64,000 nucleotides of DNA from an uncultured Eubacteriales bacterium (GCA_934796165.1 CAKVOU010000007.1:1-64000); one strand, 5' to 3'; counted from the first letter of the stretch, positions 33,823 to 43,133 are shown. A program made the numbers and translations. Notes: generated by a model not told the origin, from the sequence alone.

Positions 33823-35886
33823 ATGAATCAAGGAACCCCGTCCGGGCATCGGCGCAGATACATTGCCGTTGCGGCGGTGTTCTGTGTCGTATGTCTCGTT
33901 TATATCTGCCGCATGTTTTACGTCCAGATCATCTCGAGAAACAATTATCTCGGCGACGCCGGGAAATACACCACCGAATACCGCGATATTCAGGCGGTAC
34001 GCGGCGAGATCTATGACCGCAACGGTGTCAAGCTGGTGGGAAATCATTACACCTACCGCTTTGTGCTGGACTATGCGTCGTTTCCGCGCGGGAAAGCAAA
34101 TCAGAACGACCTTCTGCTCTCGGTGCTTTCTTCCATGGAGCAATACGGTTCTCCGTATGAGTCGGACTGCCCGTTTGAAGGGGTCTATCCGGATCTTTCG
34201 GTCAAGGACGACGGCGGGGATAAATTGGCTTCTCTGGTCAGAGCGGCAAAGCTCAAGGACGGCGCGGGTGCCGCGGAGCTGATCGATTATCTGAAAAAGA
34301 CATATCTGCTTGACGAAAAGCTCTACTCGCCCGAGGAAATGACGCGCCTCCTCTCCATCCGCTGCGACCTGCTTGCGGACAGTTTCGGCGACAGGACCGC
34401 GCAGTTTACCCTTTCGGAGGACGTGGATTCCCGGTTCATCGGGTACATCAGCGAACGGAACCTCTCCGGCGTGACCTTTGCATCGGAGGTCAGCCGTACC
34501 TACCTCTATCCCGGCTACGCGTCCCACATCTTAGGCAGGATCAGCCAGATCTACAAGGAGGACTGGGACTATTACGCGGAGCGCGGCTATTCCATGAACT
34601 CGCTGGTCGGGGTATCCGGATGCGAGCTTGCGTTTGAGGAATACCTGCACGGGCAGGACGGCAAGGTGGAGCTGAAATTCGACAAGGACGGAAACCTCGT
34701 CGAGCGCAACGTCATCACCGAGCCGGTCGCCGGCAAGGACATTTACCTGACGATTGACATCAATCTCCAGATCGCCGCGGAGGACGGGCTTGCCGAAAAC
34801 GCGGAGTACATCCGGAACCTCAGCACTGCCTACGAAAACTGCAATTCCGGTGCGCTCACCGCCCTTGATCCGTCAAGCGGCGAAGTGCTGGCAGTCGCCT
34901 CCTATCCGACTTATGACCTCTCCCGCTTCAACGAAATGTACGACACGCTGTCAAGCGATGCGTACAAGCCCCTGCTCAACCGCGCGACCAGTGAAATCTA
35001 CGCGCCCGGCTCGACCTTCAAGCTGGGGGTTGCCGCCGCCGCACTGACCGAGGGCATCGTCGCCGGTGATTCGGTCAACATCTGCTCCGGCAGGTACACC
35101 TATTATTCGGATTATCAGCCGAAATGCTGGGTCTATCCCGGCTCGCACGGCGACACCAACGTGGTCAAGGCGATCCGCGTCTCCTGCAACTGCTTCTTCT
35201 ACGAGGTCGGCAGACTGCTCGGCATCGAACGCATCGTCGACTACTGCACCTCCTTCGGACTGGGGCAAAAGACCGGCATTGAAATCGGCGAGGTCACAGG
35301 CACGCTCGCTTCCCCCGACGAATACCCCATCCACCACAAGGACGAAAACGGTAATCCCATACAGTGGACGCCGGGACTGACCATTCAGGCGGCGATCGGG
35401 CAGTGCGACAACTCCTTCACGCCGCTCCAGATCGCAAATTACGTTTCCACGCTTTTGAACGGCGGCACGCGCTATGCGGTGCATCTGCTCGGCTCGGTAC
35501 GCACCTTTGAGGGAGAGATCCTCTTTGAAAACAAACCGACCATCGCTGGGAAAGCGTCCATTACGGCGGAATCGGCAGCCCTCGTGCGTGAGGGAATGCG
35601 CGAGGCGGTCTGGGGAAACGATACCGCGACCGCGGGAAATGAGATTTCCTCCGGTAATTCGTTTATCAGGCGGCAGATGAAGAATCTGCCCGTCACGGTC
35701 GGCGCGAAGACGGGTACCGCACAGCGCGGAACCGGCATTGACAACGCGCTCCTCGTGTGCGCCGCGCCTTATGACACGCCGGACATCGTGATCTGCTGCG
35801 TGCTTGAAAAAGGCGTTTCCGGGCAGTATGCATCCATTGCCGCGGCGCGGGTACTGGAAGCGTTCTACGGCGTCGAAAAGAAGTAA
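33823..35886 (+). CDS. mrdA: Penicillin-binding protein 2-type transpeptidase
   Basis: A 687-residue class B PBP. One membrane helix (about residues 11-31) is followed by the pedestal/dimer domain (VRGEIYDRNG at about 65) and the transpeptidase domain with all three active-site motifs: STFK (Ser397, Lys400), SCN (454-456) and KTGT (629-632). It cross-links peptidoglycan during cell elongation with MreB and RodA. Linked to mreB, which supports the elongation type over the division type. AAAGGAA precedes the ATG. The length is typical for clostridial PBP2. Confidence 0.93.
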   Translation: MNQGTPSGHRRRYIAVAAVFCVVCLVYICRMFYVQIISRNNYLGDAGKYTTEYRDIQAVRGEIYDRNGVKLVGNHYTYRFVLDYASFPRGKANQNDLLLSVLSSMEQYGSPYESDCPFEGVYPDLSVKDDGGDKLASLVRAAKLKDGAGAAELIDYLKKTYLLDEKLYSPEEMTRLLSIRCDLLADSFGDRTAQFTLSEDVDSRFIGYISERNLSGVTFASEVSRTYLYPGYASHILGRISQIYKEDWDYYAERGYSMNSLVGVSGCELAFEEYLHGQDGKVELKFDKDGNLVERNVITEPVAGKDIYLTIDINLQIAAEDGLAENAEYIRNLSTAYENCNSGALTALDPSSGEVLAVASYPTYDLSRFNEMYDTLSSDAYKPLLNRATSEIYAPGSTFKLGVAAAALTEGIVAGDSVNICSGRYTYYSDYQPKCWVYPGSHGDTNVVKAIRVSCNCFFYEVGRLLGIERIVDYCTSFGLGQKTGIEIGEVTGTLASPDEYPIHHKDENGNPIQWTPGLTIQAAIGQCDNSFTPLQIANYVSTLLNGGTRYAVHLLGSVRTFEGEILFENKPTIAGKASITAESAALVREGMREAVWGNDTATAGNEISSGNSFIRRQMKNLPVTVGAKTGTAQRGTGIDNALLVCAAPYDTPDIVICCVLEKGVSGQYASIAAARVLEAFYGVEKK

Positions 35887-36190
35887 TCCGGAGTAAGTCC
35901 GGAAGTATTCTGCGGAGCCGAAAAAGCAATCCGGAGTGGGCACCGGAAGCACGCTATGCCGCCGGAGAAAAATAATCCGGGACTGGCAATCGCATAAAAC
36001 CGGAAAATTTACAAATTGTCACGGAATATCCAAGCACCTGCAACAATCCGTGCTATAATGGAATCGGAGCGGAACGCTTTCCCGGAGGGAATCCGGAAAG
36101 AGCGGATCCAGCCCCCGGAATGCGGCAACGCCGCAACCAAATCCGTCACTTAATCCGGCATTTGCCGGTCAGAGAAAGGATACATACATC
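35887..36190. other. Intergenic region upstream of the Gfo/Idh gene
   Basis: Contains the extended -10 promoter at 36051-36059 and a GC-rich leader. No further gene or clear terminator is seen after the PBP2 gene. Confidence 0.6.
36051..36059 (+). promoter_or_regulatory. Extended -10 promoter of the Gfo/Idh gene
   Basis: TGCTATAAT: a TGn extension with a perfect -10 hexamer (36054-36059). The -35 position (caagca) is poor, which an extended -10 can offset. The ATG lies about 130 bp downstream. Confidence 0.6.
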
Positions 36191-37183
36191 ATGGAACAGC
36201 ATACTCCTCATCCCGAATACAACGATCTGCCGGTACTTGTCGTCGGCGCGGGTGCCATCGGCAAGCGGCACATTGAGGTTCTTTACGAAATGGGCGTTAA
36301 GAACCAGACCGTCTGCGACCCCTTCCCCGCCGCTCTGGATGTCATCCGGGCGCAGCATCCCGAGTTCGGATACGAGACCGATTACACCGAAGCGCTGAAG
36401 AAGAAGCCCTTCGCCGTCTTCATTCTGACCCCGACCAAGATGCACATTCCGATGGCGATCCAGGCGCTGGAAGCCGGCGCACACGTCTTCATCGAAAAGC
36501 CGCTGTCCAACTCCTCCGAGGGCATCGAAGACCTCAAGGTTGCGGCAGAAAAGGCAAACCGCAAGGTCATGATCGGCTTCTGCTTCCGTTATCACGAGGC
36601 GTTGCTTGAGGCAAAGAAGCTGCTGGACGCAGGCAAGATCGGCAGACTGGTGTCGGTGCGTGCCCTGATGGGAGAGTGCTTCCCGTCCATTCACCCCGAA
36701 TACAAGTCGATGTATCTGTCTAAGTACTCCGGCGCGTTCGAGCTGATCCACGACCTTGATCTCGCCATCTGGTTTGCGGGGCAGAAGGTCAAGAAGACCT
36801 ACGGCGTGTACGGCGCGTTCAGCAACTATGAGTTTGAGTCGCCCGACACGGTGGAAATGCTGCTGGAATTTGAGGATCGTTGCACCGCATCGGTGCATCT
36901 GGACTTCTTCCAGACGCCCCGCCGCCGTAAGACCGAGCTGATCGGCACGGACGGTGTCATCACGGTGGATTTTGCGTCGTGGGACGAAGCGGATCTGGAG
37001 ATCTACGAGAAGTCCAAGGGCGCGTGGGAGAAGAAGCATTTCGAGACCCGCCGCAATGATATGTTCATCGACGAGGACACCGAGTTCCTCGAAGCCGCGC
37101 TGCACGATCTGCCCATCAAGTGCACGATCGATGAAGCGGCGAAGTCGCTTTGTGCGGTGGAGAGCATCTACAAGCCGTACTGA
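36191..37183 (+). CDS. Gfo/Idh/MocA family NAD(P)-dependent oxidoreductase
   Basis: A 330-residue dehydrogenase. The N-terminal Rossmann motif is VVGAGAIGKRH (about residues 17-27), the family motif EKPLS lies near residue 103, and a C-terminal alpha/beta substrate domain follows. Members oxidise or reduce sugars, inositols and related polyols. No sugar-transport or isomerase gene is next to it, so the substrate cannot be named. It is a single-gene unit with its own promoter and a shared downstream terminator at 37321. The ATG follows AGAAAGGA. Confidence 0.9.
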   Translation: MEQHTPHPEYNDLPVLVVGAGAIGKRHIEVLYEMGVKNQTVCDPFPAALDVIRAQHPEFGYETDYTEALKKKPFAVFILTPTKMHIPMAIQALEAGAHVFIEKPLSNSSEGIEDLKVAAEKANRKVMIGFCFRYHEALLEAKKLLDAGKIGRLVSVRALMGECFPSIHPEYKSMYLSKYSGAFELIHDLDLAIWFAGQKVKKTYGVYGAFSNYEFESPDTVEMLLEFEDRCTASVHLDFFQTPRRRKTELIGTDGVITVDFASWDEADLEIYEKSKGAWEKKHFETRRNDMFIDEDTEFLEAALHDLPIKCTIDEAAKSLCAVESIYKPY

Positions 37184-37235
37184 AAAGACAGGCGGAACGA
37201 CCGGGACCCGAGAACAGCGCGGAGGGGGATCCTCC

Positions 37236-37255
37236 GCCTCCCCGCATGGGGAGGC
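37236..37255. other. Perfect GC-rich hairpin after the Gfo/Idh gene
   Basis: GCCTCCCC (37236-37243), loop gcat, GGGGAGGC (37248-37255). No T tract follows; it resembles the other GC-rich palindromes dispersed in the intergenic regions here. Confidence 0.45.
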
Positions 37256-37320
37256 TGGAGGCGGGCACCCCTGCGCGGCAGAAAGAGAAACGCCGGAACG
37301 AAGCATCATAAAACAAAAGC

Positions 37321-37351
37321 ATCCCCCGCCGCACAAAGTGCGGCGGGGGAT
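37321..37351. terminator. Bidirectional terminator between converging genes
   Basis: ATCCCCCGCCGCAC pairs with GTGCGGCGGGGGAT around aaa, 14 bp perfect. T-rich sequence follows on the minus side (gcttttgtttt). Confidence 0.85.
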
Positions 37352-37457
37352 TTCATTCAGTTGCCGGGACAGCATCCGCAACAGATATTGCTCATGCCAG
37401 AACTGCCCATCGGACAGCGGGCAATCCGTTGCCCATACACCACGCCCGAAGCAAGGC

Positions 37458-37928
37458 TTACTCCTTGTCGGCGGACTTCTCCTCTTCGATCACGCAGTCA
37501 AACTTTTCGCCGCACGCAGGGCAGACCATTTCCTTGTCTGCAAGAGATGCGTCAAAGCAGACGGTTTCGCCGCAGGACGGGCAGACGATTTCATAATACT
37601 CATCGTCGTCATCCTCCCCTGCGAACTCGCAGTCCTCGCCGCAGGTGGCACAGTTGCCGTCGCAGTCCTCGTCGGTGATTTCGTCATCGTCATCCTCGTC
37701 GTCCTCGTCGTCGAACACATAGTCCTCGACCTCGCCGAGATCCTCGTCCACCTCGGAAACATACTGATCCAGATATTCGACCGTGCTCGACAGCGTGGTG
37801 ATTTCATCCGCCATTTCGCCGCAAAGTCCGATCAGCGCGTCGATCAGCTTGCCTTCCTTGGTGTTCTTGTCAAGAACAAGCCCCTCGGCAAGTCCCTTGA
37901 TATATGCTGCTTTTTCCTTGAGTTCCAT
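37458..37928 (-). CDS. CD1247-type protein with acidic linker and zinc-ribbon
   Basis: A 156-residue protein. The N-terminal ~50 residues (LKEKAAYIKGLAEGL ... TKEGKLIDALIGL) match the clostridial 'CD1247 N-terminal domain' family as I recall it. Then follow an extremely acidic Asp/Glu stretch (about 75-95), a CxxC pair with further Cys (CATCGEDC), and a C-terminal zinc-ribbon-like pattern CPSCG ... CPACG. Function unknown; binding of nucleic acid or basic protein is conceivable. The ATG at 37928 follows AAGGAG; the longer frame is not supported. It follows efp on the same strand. Confidence 0.8.
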   Translation of the reverse strand: MELKEKAAYIKGLAEGLVLDKNTKEGKLIDALIGLCGEMADEITTLSSTVEYLDQYVSEVDEDLGEVEDYVFDDEDDEDDDDEITDEDCDGNCATCGEDCEFAGEDDDDEYYEIVCPSCGETVCFDASLADKEMVCPACGEKFDCVIEEEKSADKE

Positions 37929-38141
37929 ACTGAATTCTCCTTCCATCTTTCTTCGGCGGTCTTCCCCGCCTGTGACACCCATCCGGTGTCCTGATTCCGA
38001 AAAACGGGAAAACATACCGTCAAGCATTGTTTTCCCGTCTTTATTCGTGTCACTCCGTCTTCTCCGGATCTTCCGTGCGCCGACAAACGGAACTTCTCCC
38101 GTCGGTCGCGGAAATTCCCCGCACAAGGCGCGGAAACAATC

Positions 38142-38711
38142 TTAAGCTCTCGACAGATACTCGCCGGTACGCGTGTCGATCTTGACCATGTCGCCCTCGT
38201 TGAGGAAGAGCGGGACCTTGATCTCAGCGCCGGTTTCCAGCGTTGCGGGCTTGAGGGTATTGGTTGCGGTGTTACCTGCGAAGCCGGGATCGGTCTTGGT
38301 GATCTGCAGCTCGACGAAGGTGGGCGGATCGACCTCAAAGATGTTGCCCTTGTAGGAAACGATCTTGCACATCATCTCTTCCTTGACGAACTTGAACGCG
38401 TCGCCGACCTTGTTGTGCGGCACGAGCGTTTCTTCCCAGGTCTCGGTATCCATGAAATGGTACAGATCGCCGTCGTCGTAGGAGTACTGCATATCCTTTC
38501 TTTCGATATACGCGATGTCAAACTTGTCCGTCGGGTTGAACGTCTTTTCGACGACAGCGCCGGAAATCACGTTCTTGAGCTTGGTACGGACGAATGCCGC
38601 GCCCTTGCCGGGTTTGACGTGCTGGAATTCAATGACCTGAAGCACATTGCCCGTTCCGTCGTCAAAGGTAATGCCGTTCTTGAAATCTCCTGCAACAACT
38701 ACTGATGCCAT
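38142..38711 (-). CDS. efp: Elongation factor P
   Basis: A 189-residue protein with the three-domain EF-P layout: N-terminal KOW-like domain with the tip VKPGKGAA, where Lys is the residue modified in many bacteria, then two OB-fold domains including GDMVKIDTRTGEY at the C-terminus. It enters the ribosome to relieve stalling at polyproline. The ATG at 38711 follows GGAGG; the upstream frame extension lies in the promoter. Its promoter is at 38788-38816, and a terminator-like hairpin from an upstream transcript ends just before it. Confidence 0.97.
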   Translation of the reverse strand: MASVVVAGDFKNGITFDDGTGNVLQVIEFQHVKPGKGAAFVRTKLKNVISGAVVEKTFNPTDKFDIAYIERKDMQYSYDDGDLYHFMDTETWEETLVPHNKVGDAFKFVKEEMMCKIVSYKGNIFEVDPPTFVELQITKTDPGFAGNTATNTLKPATLETGAEIKVPLFLNEGDMVKIDTRTGEYLSRA

Positions 38712-38787
38712 GGTTGAAACCTCCGAAATAGAGTGGATTATCCGTATTGGCGGCGATAAAAACGCCGGCAACCATACAGTTACTGTT

Positions 38788-38816
38788 ATTTTACACCAAA
38801 AAGGCAGGTTTGGCAA
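38788..38816 (-). promoter_or_regulatory. Sigma-A promoter of efp
   Basis: Minus strand -35 TTGCCA (38816-38811), 17-bp spacer, -10 TAAAAT (38793-38788), about 75 bp before the efp ATG. Confidence 0.75.
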
Positions 38817-38858
38817 GAGGGTTTTCACATTTTTTTGCGTTTCGGTAAATTTTTTCGC

Positions 38859-38931
38859 AAAAAACAAGAAGACCGCCCCTCCGGCGGTCTCCCTGTCTTA
38901 TTTATGCCGTCCCGATTGGAACGGAATGCTT
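38859..38931 (-). ncRNA. Candidate small RNA or attenuated leader upstream of efp
   Basis: A perfect minus-strand promoter predicts a start near 38931. The transcript would contain a first hairpin (CCGTTCC-AATC-GGGACGG) and end at AGACCGCC/GGCGGTCT (38890-38870) followed by tcttgtttttt. About 73 nt in all, with no ATG-initiated reading frame. It could be a free small RNA or a terminated leader whose read-through reaches efp. No known RNA family is recognised. Confidence 0.55.
38870..38890 (-). terminator. Terminator of the candidate small RNA
   Basis: AGACCGCC pairs with GGCGGTCT (8 bp, 5-nt loop), followed on the minus strand by tcttgtttttt. Confidence 0.75.
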
Positions 38932-38937
38932 ATTGTC

Positions 38938-38966
38938 ATTATAGCATCGGTTTTTCGGTTTGTCAA
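38938..38966 (-). promoter_or_regulatory. Perfect consensus sigma-A promoter (candidate small RNA)
   Basis: Minus strand -35 TTGACA (38966-38961), 17-bp spacer, -10 TATAAT (38943-38938). No protein gene starts between it and the terminator 50 bp downstream. Confidence 0.85.
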
Positions 38967-39100
38967 GCAAATTTTTGTTTTTTTCTCCGAAAACACGAAA
39001 CTTTTTTGAAAGATTTTCGTCAATGCTTCCGATTTTCCCGGAAAGAGTGCAAAACGACCCGCTCGTCTTTGATTTTCCTTGTGCAAAACAAATCGGGCGG

Positions 39101-39129
39101 TTGCTTTTGATGGGGGGATATGATATAAT
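39101..39129 (+). promoter_or_regulatory. Sigma-A promoter of the phosphoesterase gene
   Basis: -35 TTGCTT (39101-39106), 17-bp spacer, -10 TATAAT (39124-39129). Confidence 0.7.
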
Positions 39130-39253
39130 GAACAACGTGCCCGGGTGCTACGCCATACCGGGAAAGTGCCGACAACGTATTTTTTTGAAACGACAAGCAA
39201 CAAAAAATCAGAAGAAGGGGCTTCCGCCACGCGGGAGCTCGGTGGAGTTCCGC

Positions 39254-40498
39254 ATGAAAAACAGATCCTGCCCCGCCTTTTTTGCAGCGTTCCCCGCGGT
39301 ATATGCGACGGAGAACGTTTATCAGATCTTCATTCCGGTGCGGGAAGCCTCGGTCATGTGGGCAACCGTCGGCAAAGAACGCTTTGACGACGCCAGAGGC
39401 GGCGTTCTGCGCTCCGGTACACTCTGTCACAAGGTCACGGTGCCGATGGAGTCCCTCGACCGCGCCGGGGAATACACCCTGCACTGGCGCAGGATCCCGG
39501 AAAGAAAGCCGTATTTCACCGAGGCGGGAGACGAGGAAACGGCGACCTTCTGTTTCCGCCCCGTTCCGGAAACGGGAAATCTGCGGCTCTGTCACCTGTC
39601 CGACACGCACGGGCTTCTCGCTCCGGCAGTCCACGCGGCGGAGATAGCCGCGACGGAAGTGACCGACGGAACGACCGGAGAAAGAACCGGCGTGATCACC
39701 AGGGAACCGTCCGTGCGCACTCCCGTTCCGGACGGCTTTGACCTGATCTTATTTACCGGCGACGTGCACAACCACAACGGCGGCGAGACGGAGTACCAAG
39801 CCCTCCCCCGCCTTGTGTCGGAGCTTGCCCACGGGGAGATTCCCATCGTCTATGCGCGGGGCAACCACGACACGCGCGGCGCTTTTGCGGAGTATCTTCC
39901 CGAAATCGCACCGACGGTCGGCGGTGTGTATTACTACACCTTCCGTCTGGGCGGGCTGTGGGGACTGGTGCTGGACTGCGGCGAGGACAAGCCGGACGAC
40001 CACCCCGAATACGGGTTTGTCAACGACTTTTCCCTGTACCGCGAGGCGGAGAGCGCGTTTCTCCGTCGCCTGACCGAAAAGAGCGGCAACCTTCCCGGTT
40101 CCCGGGAAACCGCTTCCCTTTCCCCCGACGCACCGGACATCAGATGGCGGTTGGTCATCAGCCACGTTCCGTTCCCCTTTCCCAAGGAACCGCCGTTTGA
40201 CATTGAACGCGGACGGTATGCGGACTGGTGCCGCATGATCGGCAAGGGAATCCGCCCGGATCTGATGGTATCGGGGCACCTGCACGTCTGTGAGGTCTGT
40301 CAGCCGGGATGTGAAAGAGACAAAGAACACATCCAGTTTTGCCCGCTGTTCCTCTCCTGCCGCCCGGACTTTGAGAACGAGGTCTACACCTGCGGCACGC
40401 TGACGCTCACCGCGGACGGAATTCTTCCGCGCTATGTTTCCTCGGACGGAACCGTGCGCACCGAAGAAAAGATCCCGCTTGCGGGAAGAAACGGTTGA
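39254..40498 (+). CDS. Calcineurin-like metallophosphoesterase
   Basis: A 414-residue enzyme with the full set of two-metal phosphoesterase motifs: LSDTHG, FTGDVHNHNG, ARGNHDTRG, a mid-chain ISHVPFPFP and GHLHVCE near the end. The N-terminal ~105 residues form a beta-rich domain of the type that precedes the catalytic domain in some secreted or surface phosphoesterases, but no signal peptide is seen. The substrate is unknown. The ATG at 39254 follows GGTGGAG and lies after the promoter at 39101; the longer open frame from 38960 begins upstream of that promoter. Confidence 0.85.
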   Translation: MKNRSCPAFFAAFPAVYATENVYQIFIPVREASVMWATVGKERFDDARGGVLRSGTLCHKVTVPMESLDRAGEYTLHWRRIPERKPYFTEAGDEETATFCFRPVPETGNLRLCHLSDTHGLLAPAVHAAEIAATEVTDGTTGERTGVITREPSVRTPVPDGFDLILFTGDVHNHNGGETEYQALPRLVSELAHGEIPIVYARGNHDTRGAFAEYLPEIAPTVGGVYYYTFRLGGLWGLVLDCGEDKPDDHPEYGFVNDFSLYREAESAFLRRLTEKSGNLPGSRETASLSPDAPDIRWRLVISHVPFPFPKEPPFDIERGRYADWCRMIGKGIRPDLMVSGHLHVCEVCQPGCERDKEHIQFCPLFLSCRPDFENEVYTCGTLTLTADGILPRYVSSDGTVRTEEKIPLAGRNG

Positions 40499-40664
40499 TG
40501 GACCGGATCGGCTGAATCACCTTTCACAACCGAAACGCCCGGAACATCTGAGGCGGCTGGAATCCCTGCCGCAGCCGGAACGAAACAACCGCAGCAATCA
40601 AAAAAACAGCCGTCACGGCTGAAACGGCGCGGGCACCGAATGTCCGATAGAAAGTGACAACCTT

Positions 40665-41438
40665 ATGAGAATTCTTGCCATCGGCGACGTGGTCGGTCAG
40701 ACCGCACTCGCCACCCTGATCTCCGGCATCCGGAAGAAACGCGCAGAACTCGGCGCCGACCTTGTGGTCGTCAACGGCGAAAACGCGACCGAGGTGCGCG
40801 GACTGTGCGCGAGAGACGCACATCTGCTTGCCGACGCGGGCGTCGATCTCATCACGCTCGGCAACCACACCTACGGAATGCGCGACCTTTACGATCTTCT
40901 GGAGGACGAGTCCTTCCCCATGATCCGTCCCGCCAATTTCCCGGCTGCGGCGCCCGGTATGGGATACCGCACGCTGAACGCGGACGGCTACCGGATACTC
41001 TGTATCAGCGTCCAGGGCGTTGTGTACATGGACACGCTCGCAAGCCCGTTTGAAACGGTGGACCGTATTCTGGCGCGCGAAAAGGGCGCTTACGACTTTG
41101 CGCTTATGGATATCCACGCCGAGGCGACCTCGGAAAAGCTCGCCATTGCGCATTACTTTGACGGGCGGATCGCGGTCATGTTCGGCACCCACACACACGT
41201 CCAGACGGCGGACGAACAGATTCTGCCGAAGGGGTCCGGGTACATTACCGACCTCGGCATGACGGGTCCCGGGAACGGAATCATCGGCACCGACGCGCAG
41301 ACCGTCATTGACCGGTTTCTCACGCACCTCCCCGCACGCTTCACGGTCGCTGACGGCGAGATCACGACCCACGGGGCACTGTTTGACGTAGACGAAGGCA
41401 CAGGGCGCGTCAGACGGGTTGAGCGGATCGTGTACTGA
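40665..41438 (+). CDS. YmdB-type metallophosphoesterase (TIGR00282 family)
   Basis: A 257-residue protein starting MRILAIGDVVGQ, with VVNGENA, TLGNHTYG, MDIHAEATSEK and FGTHTHVQTADE, the usual motifs and length of the YmdB family. Bacillus YmdB is a 2',3'-cyclic nucleotide phosphodiesterase affecting biofilm and motility decisions; the same activity is likely. The ribosome site is weak. It lies between another phosphoesterase and an SGNH hydrolase, with gaps of about 170-180 bp. Confidence 0.93.
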   Translation: MRILAIGDVVGQTALATLISGIRKKRAELGADLVVVNGENATEVRGLCARDAHLLADAGVDLITLGNHTYGMRDLYDLLEDESFPMIRPANFPAAAPGMGYRTLNADGYRILCISVQGVVYMDTLASPFETVDRILAREKGAYDFALMDIHAEATSEKLAIAHYFDGRIAVMFGTHTHVQTADEQILPKGSGYITDLGMTGPGNGIIGTDAQTVIDRFLTHLPARFTVADGEITTHGALFDVDEGTGRVRRVERIVY

Positions 41439-41622
41439 CCGGGCGAAACAAAAAGCAACCGGCACACTGCCAGATTGACCGAAAATCGGAAATGGCGGAC
41501 ACGAGGGATAGATTCCGCGCGGGAATCCGCCGAGAAAGCGCCGATTTCCGGACGCAAAGCCACGCACCGGGTGGCAGAGATGTTGTCCGCGCCCCGACTT
41601 TGATTTTGCAAGGAGGCACCCT

Positions 41623-42423
41623 ATGTTTTACGACGCACCCGAAACGGAGAAGCCCTTTGACCGCATGGCGGACGACGGCGGTTTCTCCGCAATCTTCCGC
41701 ACCATCGCCTGCATCGGCGACAGCCTTTCCTCCGGCGAGCACGAGGGAACTGCCGAGGACGGTTCGGGCTTGTACCTCGACTATTTTGAATACTCGTGGG
41801 GACAGTTTATGGCGCGGACGCTCGGTTCCAAAGTTTATAATTTGTCGCGCGGCGGCATGACGGCAAATGAATACATCTCGACCTTTGCGGACGAGAACGG
41901 CTTCTGGTCGCCCGAATACGCAAGCCAGGCATACATCATCGCGCTCGGCGTCAACGACGTGAACTGGGCATATGCCGGGACGCTCGGCGAGCTTGCCGAC
42001 ATAGAAAACGATCCGCGCGCCGCCGGAAAACCGACCTTCGCCGGGGATATGGCGCACATCATCCGCAAGGTCAGGGAGCAGGAGCCGAAAAGCCGGATTT
42101 TTCTTATGACTATCCCGCGCAATCCCGACACCGACCCCGAAATCATCCGCCGGGAAGACCGCCACGCGGAGCTGATCCGCGGAATCGCCGAAGCGTTCCC
42201 GTTCACCTATGTACTGGATTTCCGCAAATATGCGCCCGTCTATGACGAAGCGTTCCGCAAGAGATTTTTTGTCGGTTTTCATATGAATGCCGCGGGGTAT
42301 CTTCTGACGGCGAAGTTTGTAATGTCCTATCTGGATTACATCATCCGCCACAATCCGGAGGACTTCTGCCAGGTCGGGTTTATCGGAAAAGGCGGGGTAC
42401 ATAACGGGAATTACAAGTGGTGA
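41623..42423 (+). CDS. SGNH/GDSL-type hydrolase
   Basis: A 266-residue protein with the block I motif IGDSLSSGE (nucleophile Ser), a block II Gly in NLSRGGMT, block III GVND and a block V-like region near FHMNAAGY, where His supplies the base. Family members are esterases or lipases, often removing acetyl groups from carbohydrates. No signal peptide, so cytoplasmic. The ATG follows AAGGAGG. A terminator follows at 42476. Confidence 0.85.
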   Translation: MFYDAPETEKPFDRMADDGGFSAIFRTIACIGDSLSSGEHEGTAEDGSGLYLDYFEYSWGQFMARTLGSKVYNLSRGGMTANEYISTFADENGFWSPEYASQAYIIALGVNDVNWAYAGTLGELADIENDPRAAGKPTFAGDMAHIIRKVREQEPKSRIFLMTIPRNPDTDPEIIRREDRHAELIRGIAEAFPFTYVLDFRKYAPVYDEAFRKRFFVGFHMNAAGYLLTAKFVMSYLDYIIRHNPEDFCQVGFIGKGGVHNGNYKW

Positions 42424-42475
42424 CGGCGCATCCCTCTGCCCTTCCGTTACCGTCGTTCAATCGCATATATAACAG

Positions 42476-42503
42476 ACGCGCCCCCTGTGGGGCGCGTTGT
42501 TTT
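42476..42503 (+). terminator. Terminator of the SGNH hydrolase gene
   Basis: ACGCGCCCC pairs with GGGGCGCGT around ctgt (42476-42497), followed by tgtttttg. Confidence 0.85.
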
Positions 42504-43133
42504 TGTGTTCCCCGCCCCGACCGGGGCAATGTCGGGACGGCGGATGCCCGCATACCGGGAGAACCTCTGTTCTTCATTCTCCCGCCCCCCGCAAACTCCA
42601 TAATAACGAAGCCGCGCAAACTGATGCCCTCCTGCTAAACGCCGGAATATTGCCCGCCCCCGCAAGCGCCAAAGAGAAGAATTTCCGCAAAACTCCACAC
42701 GCGCTCCCGCCGTGAAACTCCCGTTCCCCGACCCGCGCGGGCGCTGACCAAACGATTTCCGCGGGGCGATCCGCGCGCGGTACTCGAAATAAAAGACAAT
42801 CGCCTTTCGCTGCACAAACATCCCGTTTCAATGTACCCGCTTCCGCTTGTGACGGCGTTTCCGCAACCTTCTCCATTCCGCGGAACGAGCGCAGTTCCCG
42901 CCCCGACATTCATCCCCCAGTCGGGGCGGGCGGGGTATCCCCAAAGGGGCAGCGCCCCTATGGGCGAACCTTTCGGTCGTTTTCGCTTGCGAAAACTGTT
43001 TCCACTTCGTCGGGAAAGGTATCCCCCGCGCGGGGAGCGCAAAGAAAAAAATTATTACAGATAATCCGTAGAACACAGAGTTTTCAATTCATTTTCAGCC
43101 ATCCCCACGAATTAAAATAAAAATCAATAATAA

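Larger units (their letters stand above)
38712..39253. other. Intergenic region with three promoters and a candidate small RNA
   Basis: Holds, from left to right, the efp promoter (minus), the terminator and promoter of a putative ~73-nt minus-strand RNA, an AT-rich spacer, and the plus-strand promoter and leader of the phosphoesterase gene. No protein gene with a ribosome site is seen. Confidence 0.75.

Noticed and set aside
38960..39253. N-terminal extension of the phosphoesterase frame
   Set aside because: It begins upstream of the promoter at 39101-39129, and a good ribosome site precedes the later ATG at 39254.
42635..43076. Short overlapping frames in the 42.4-43.2 kb gap
   Set aside because: No ribosome sites, Arg/Pro/Cys-rich reading consistent with random GC-rich sequence, and they overlap each other on both strands.
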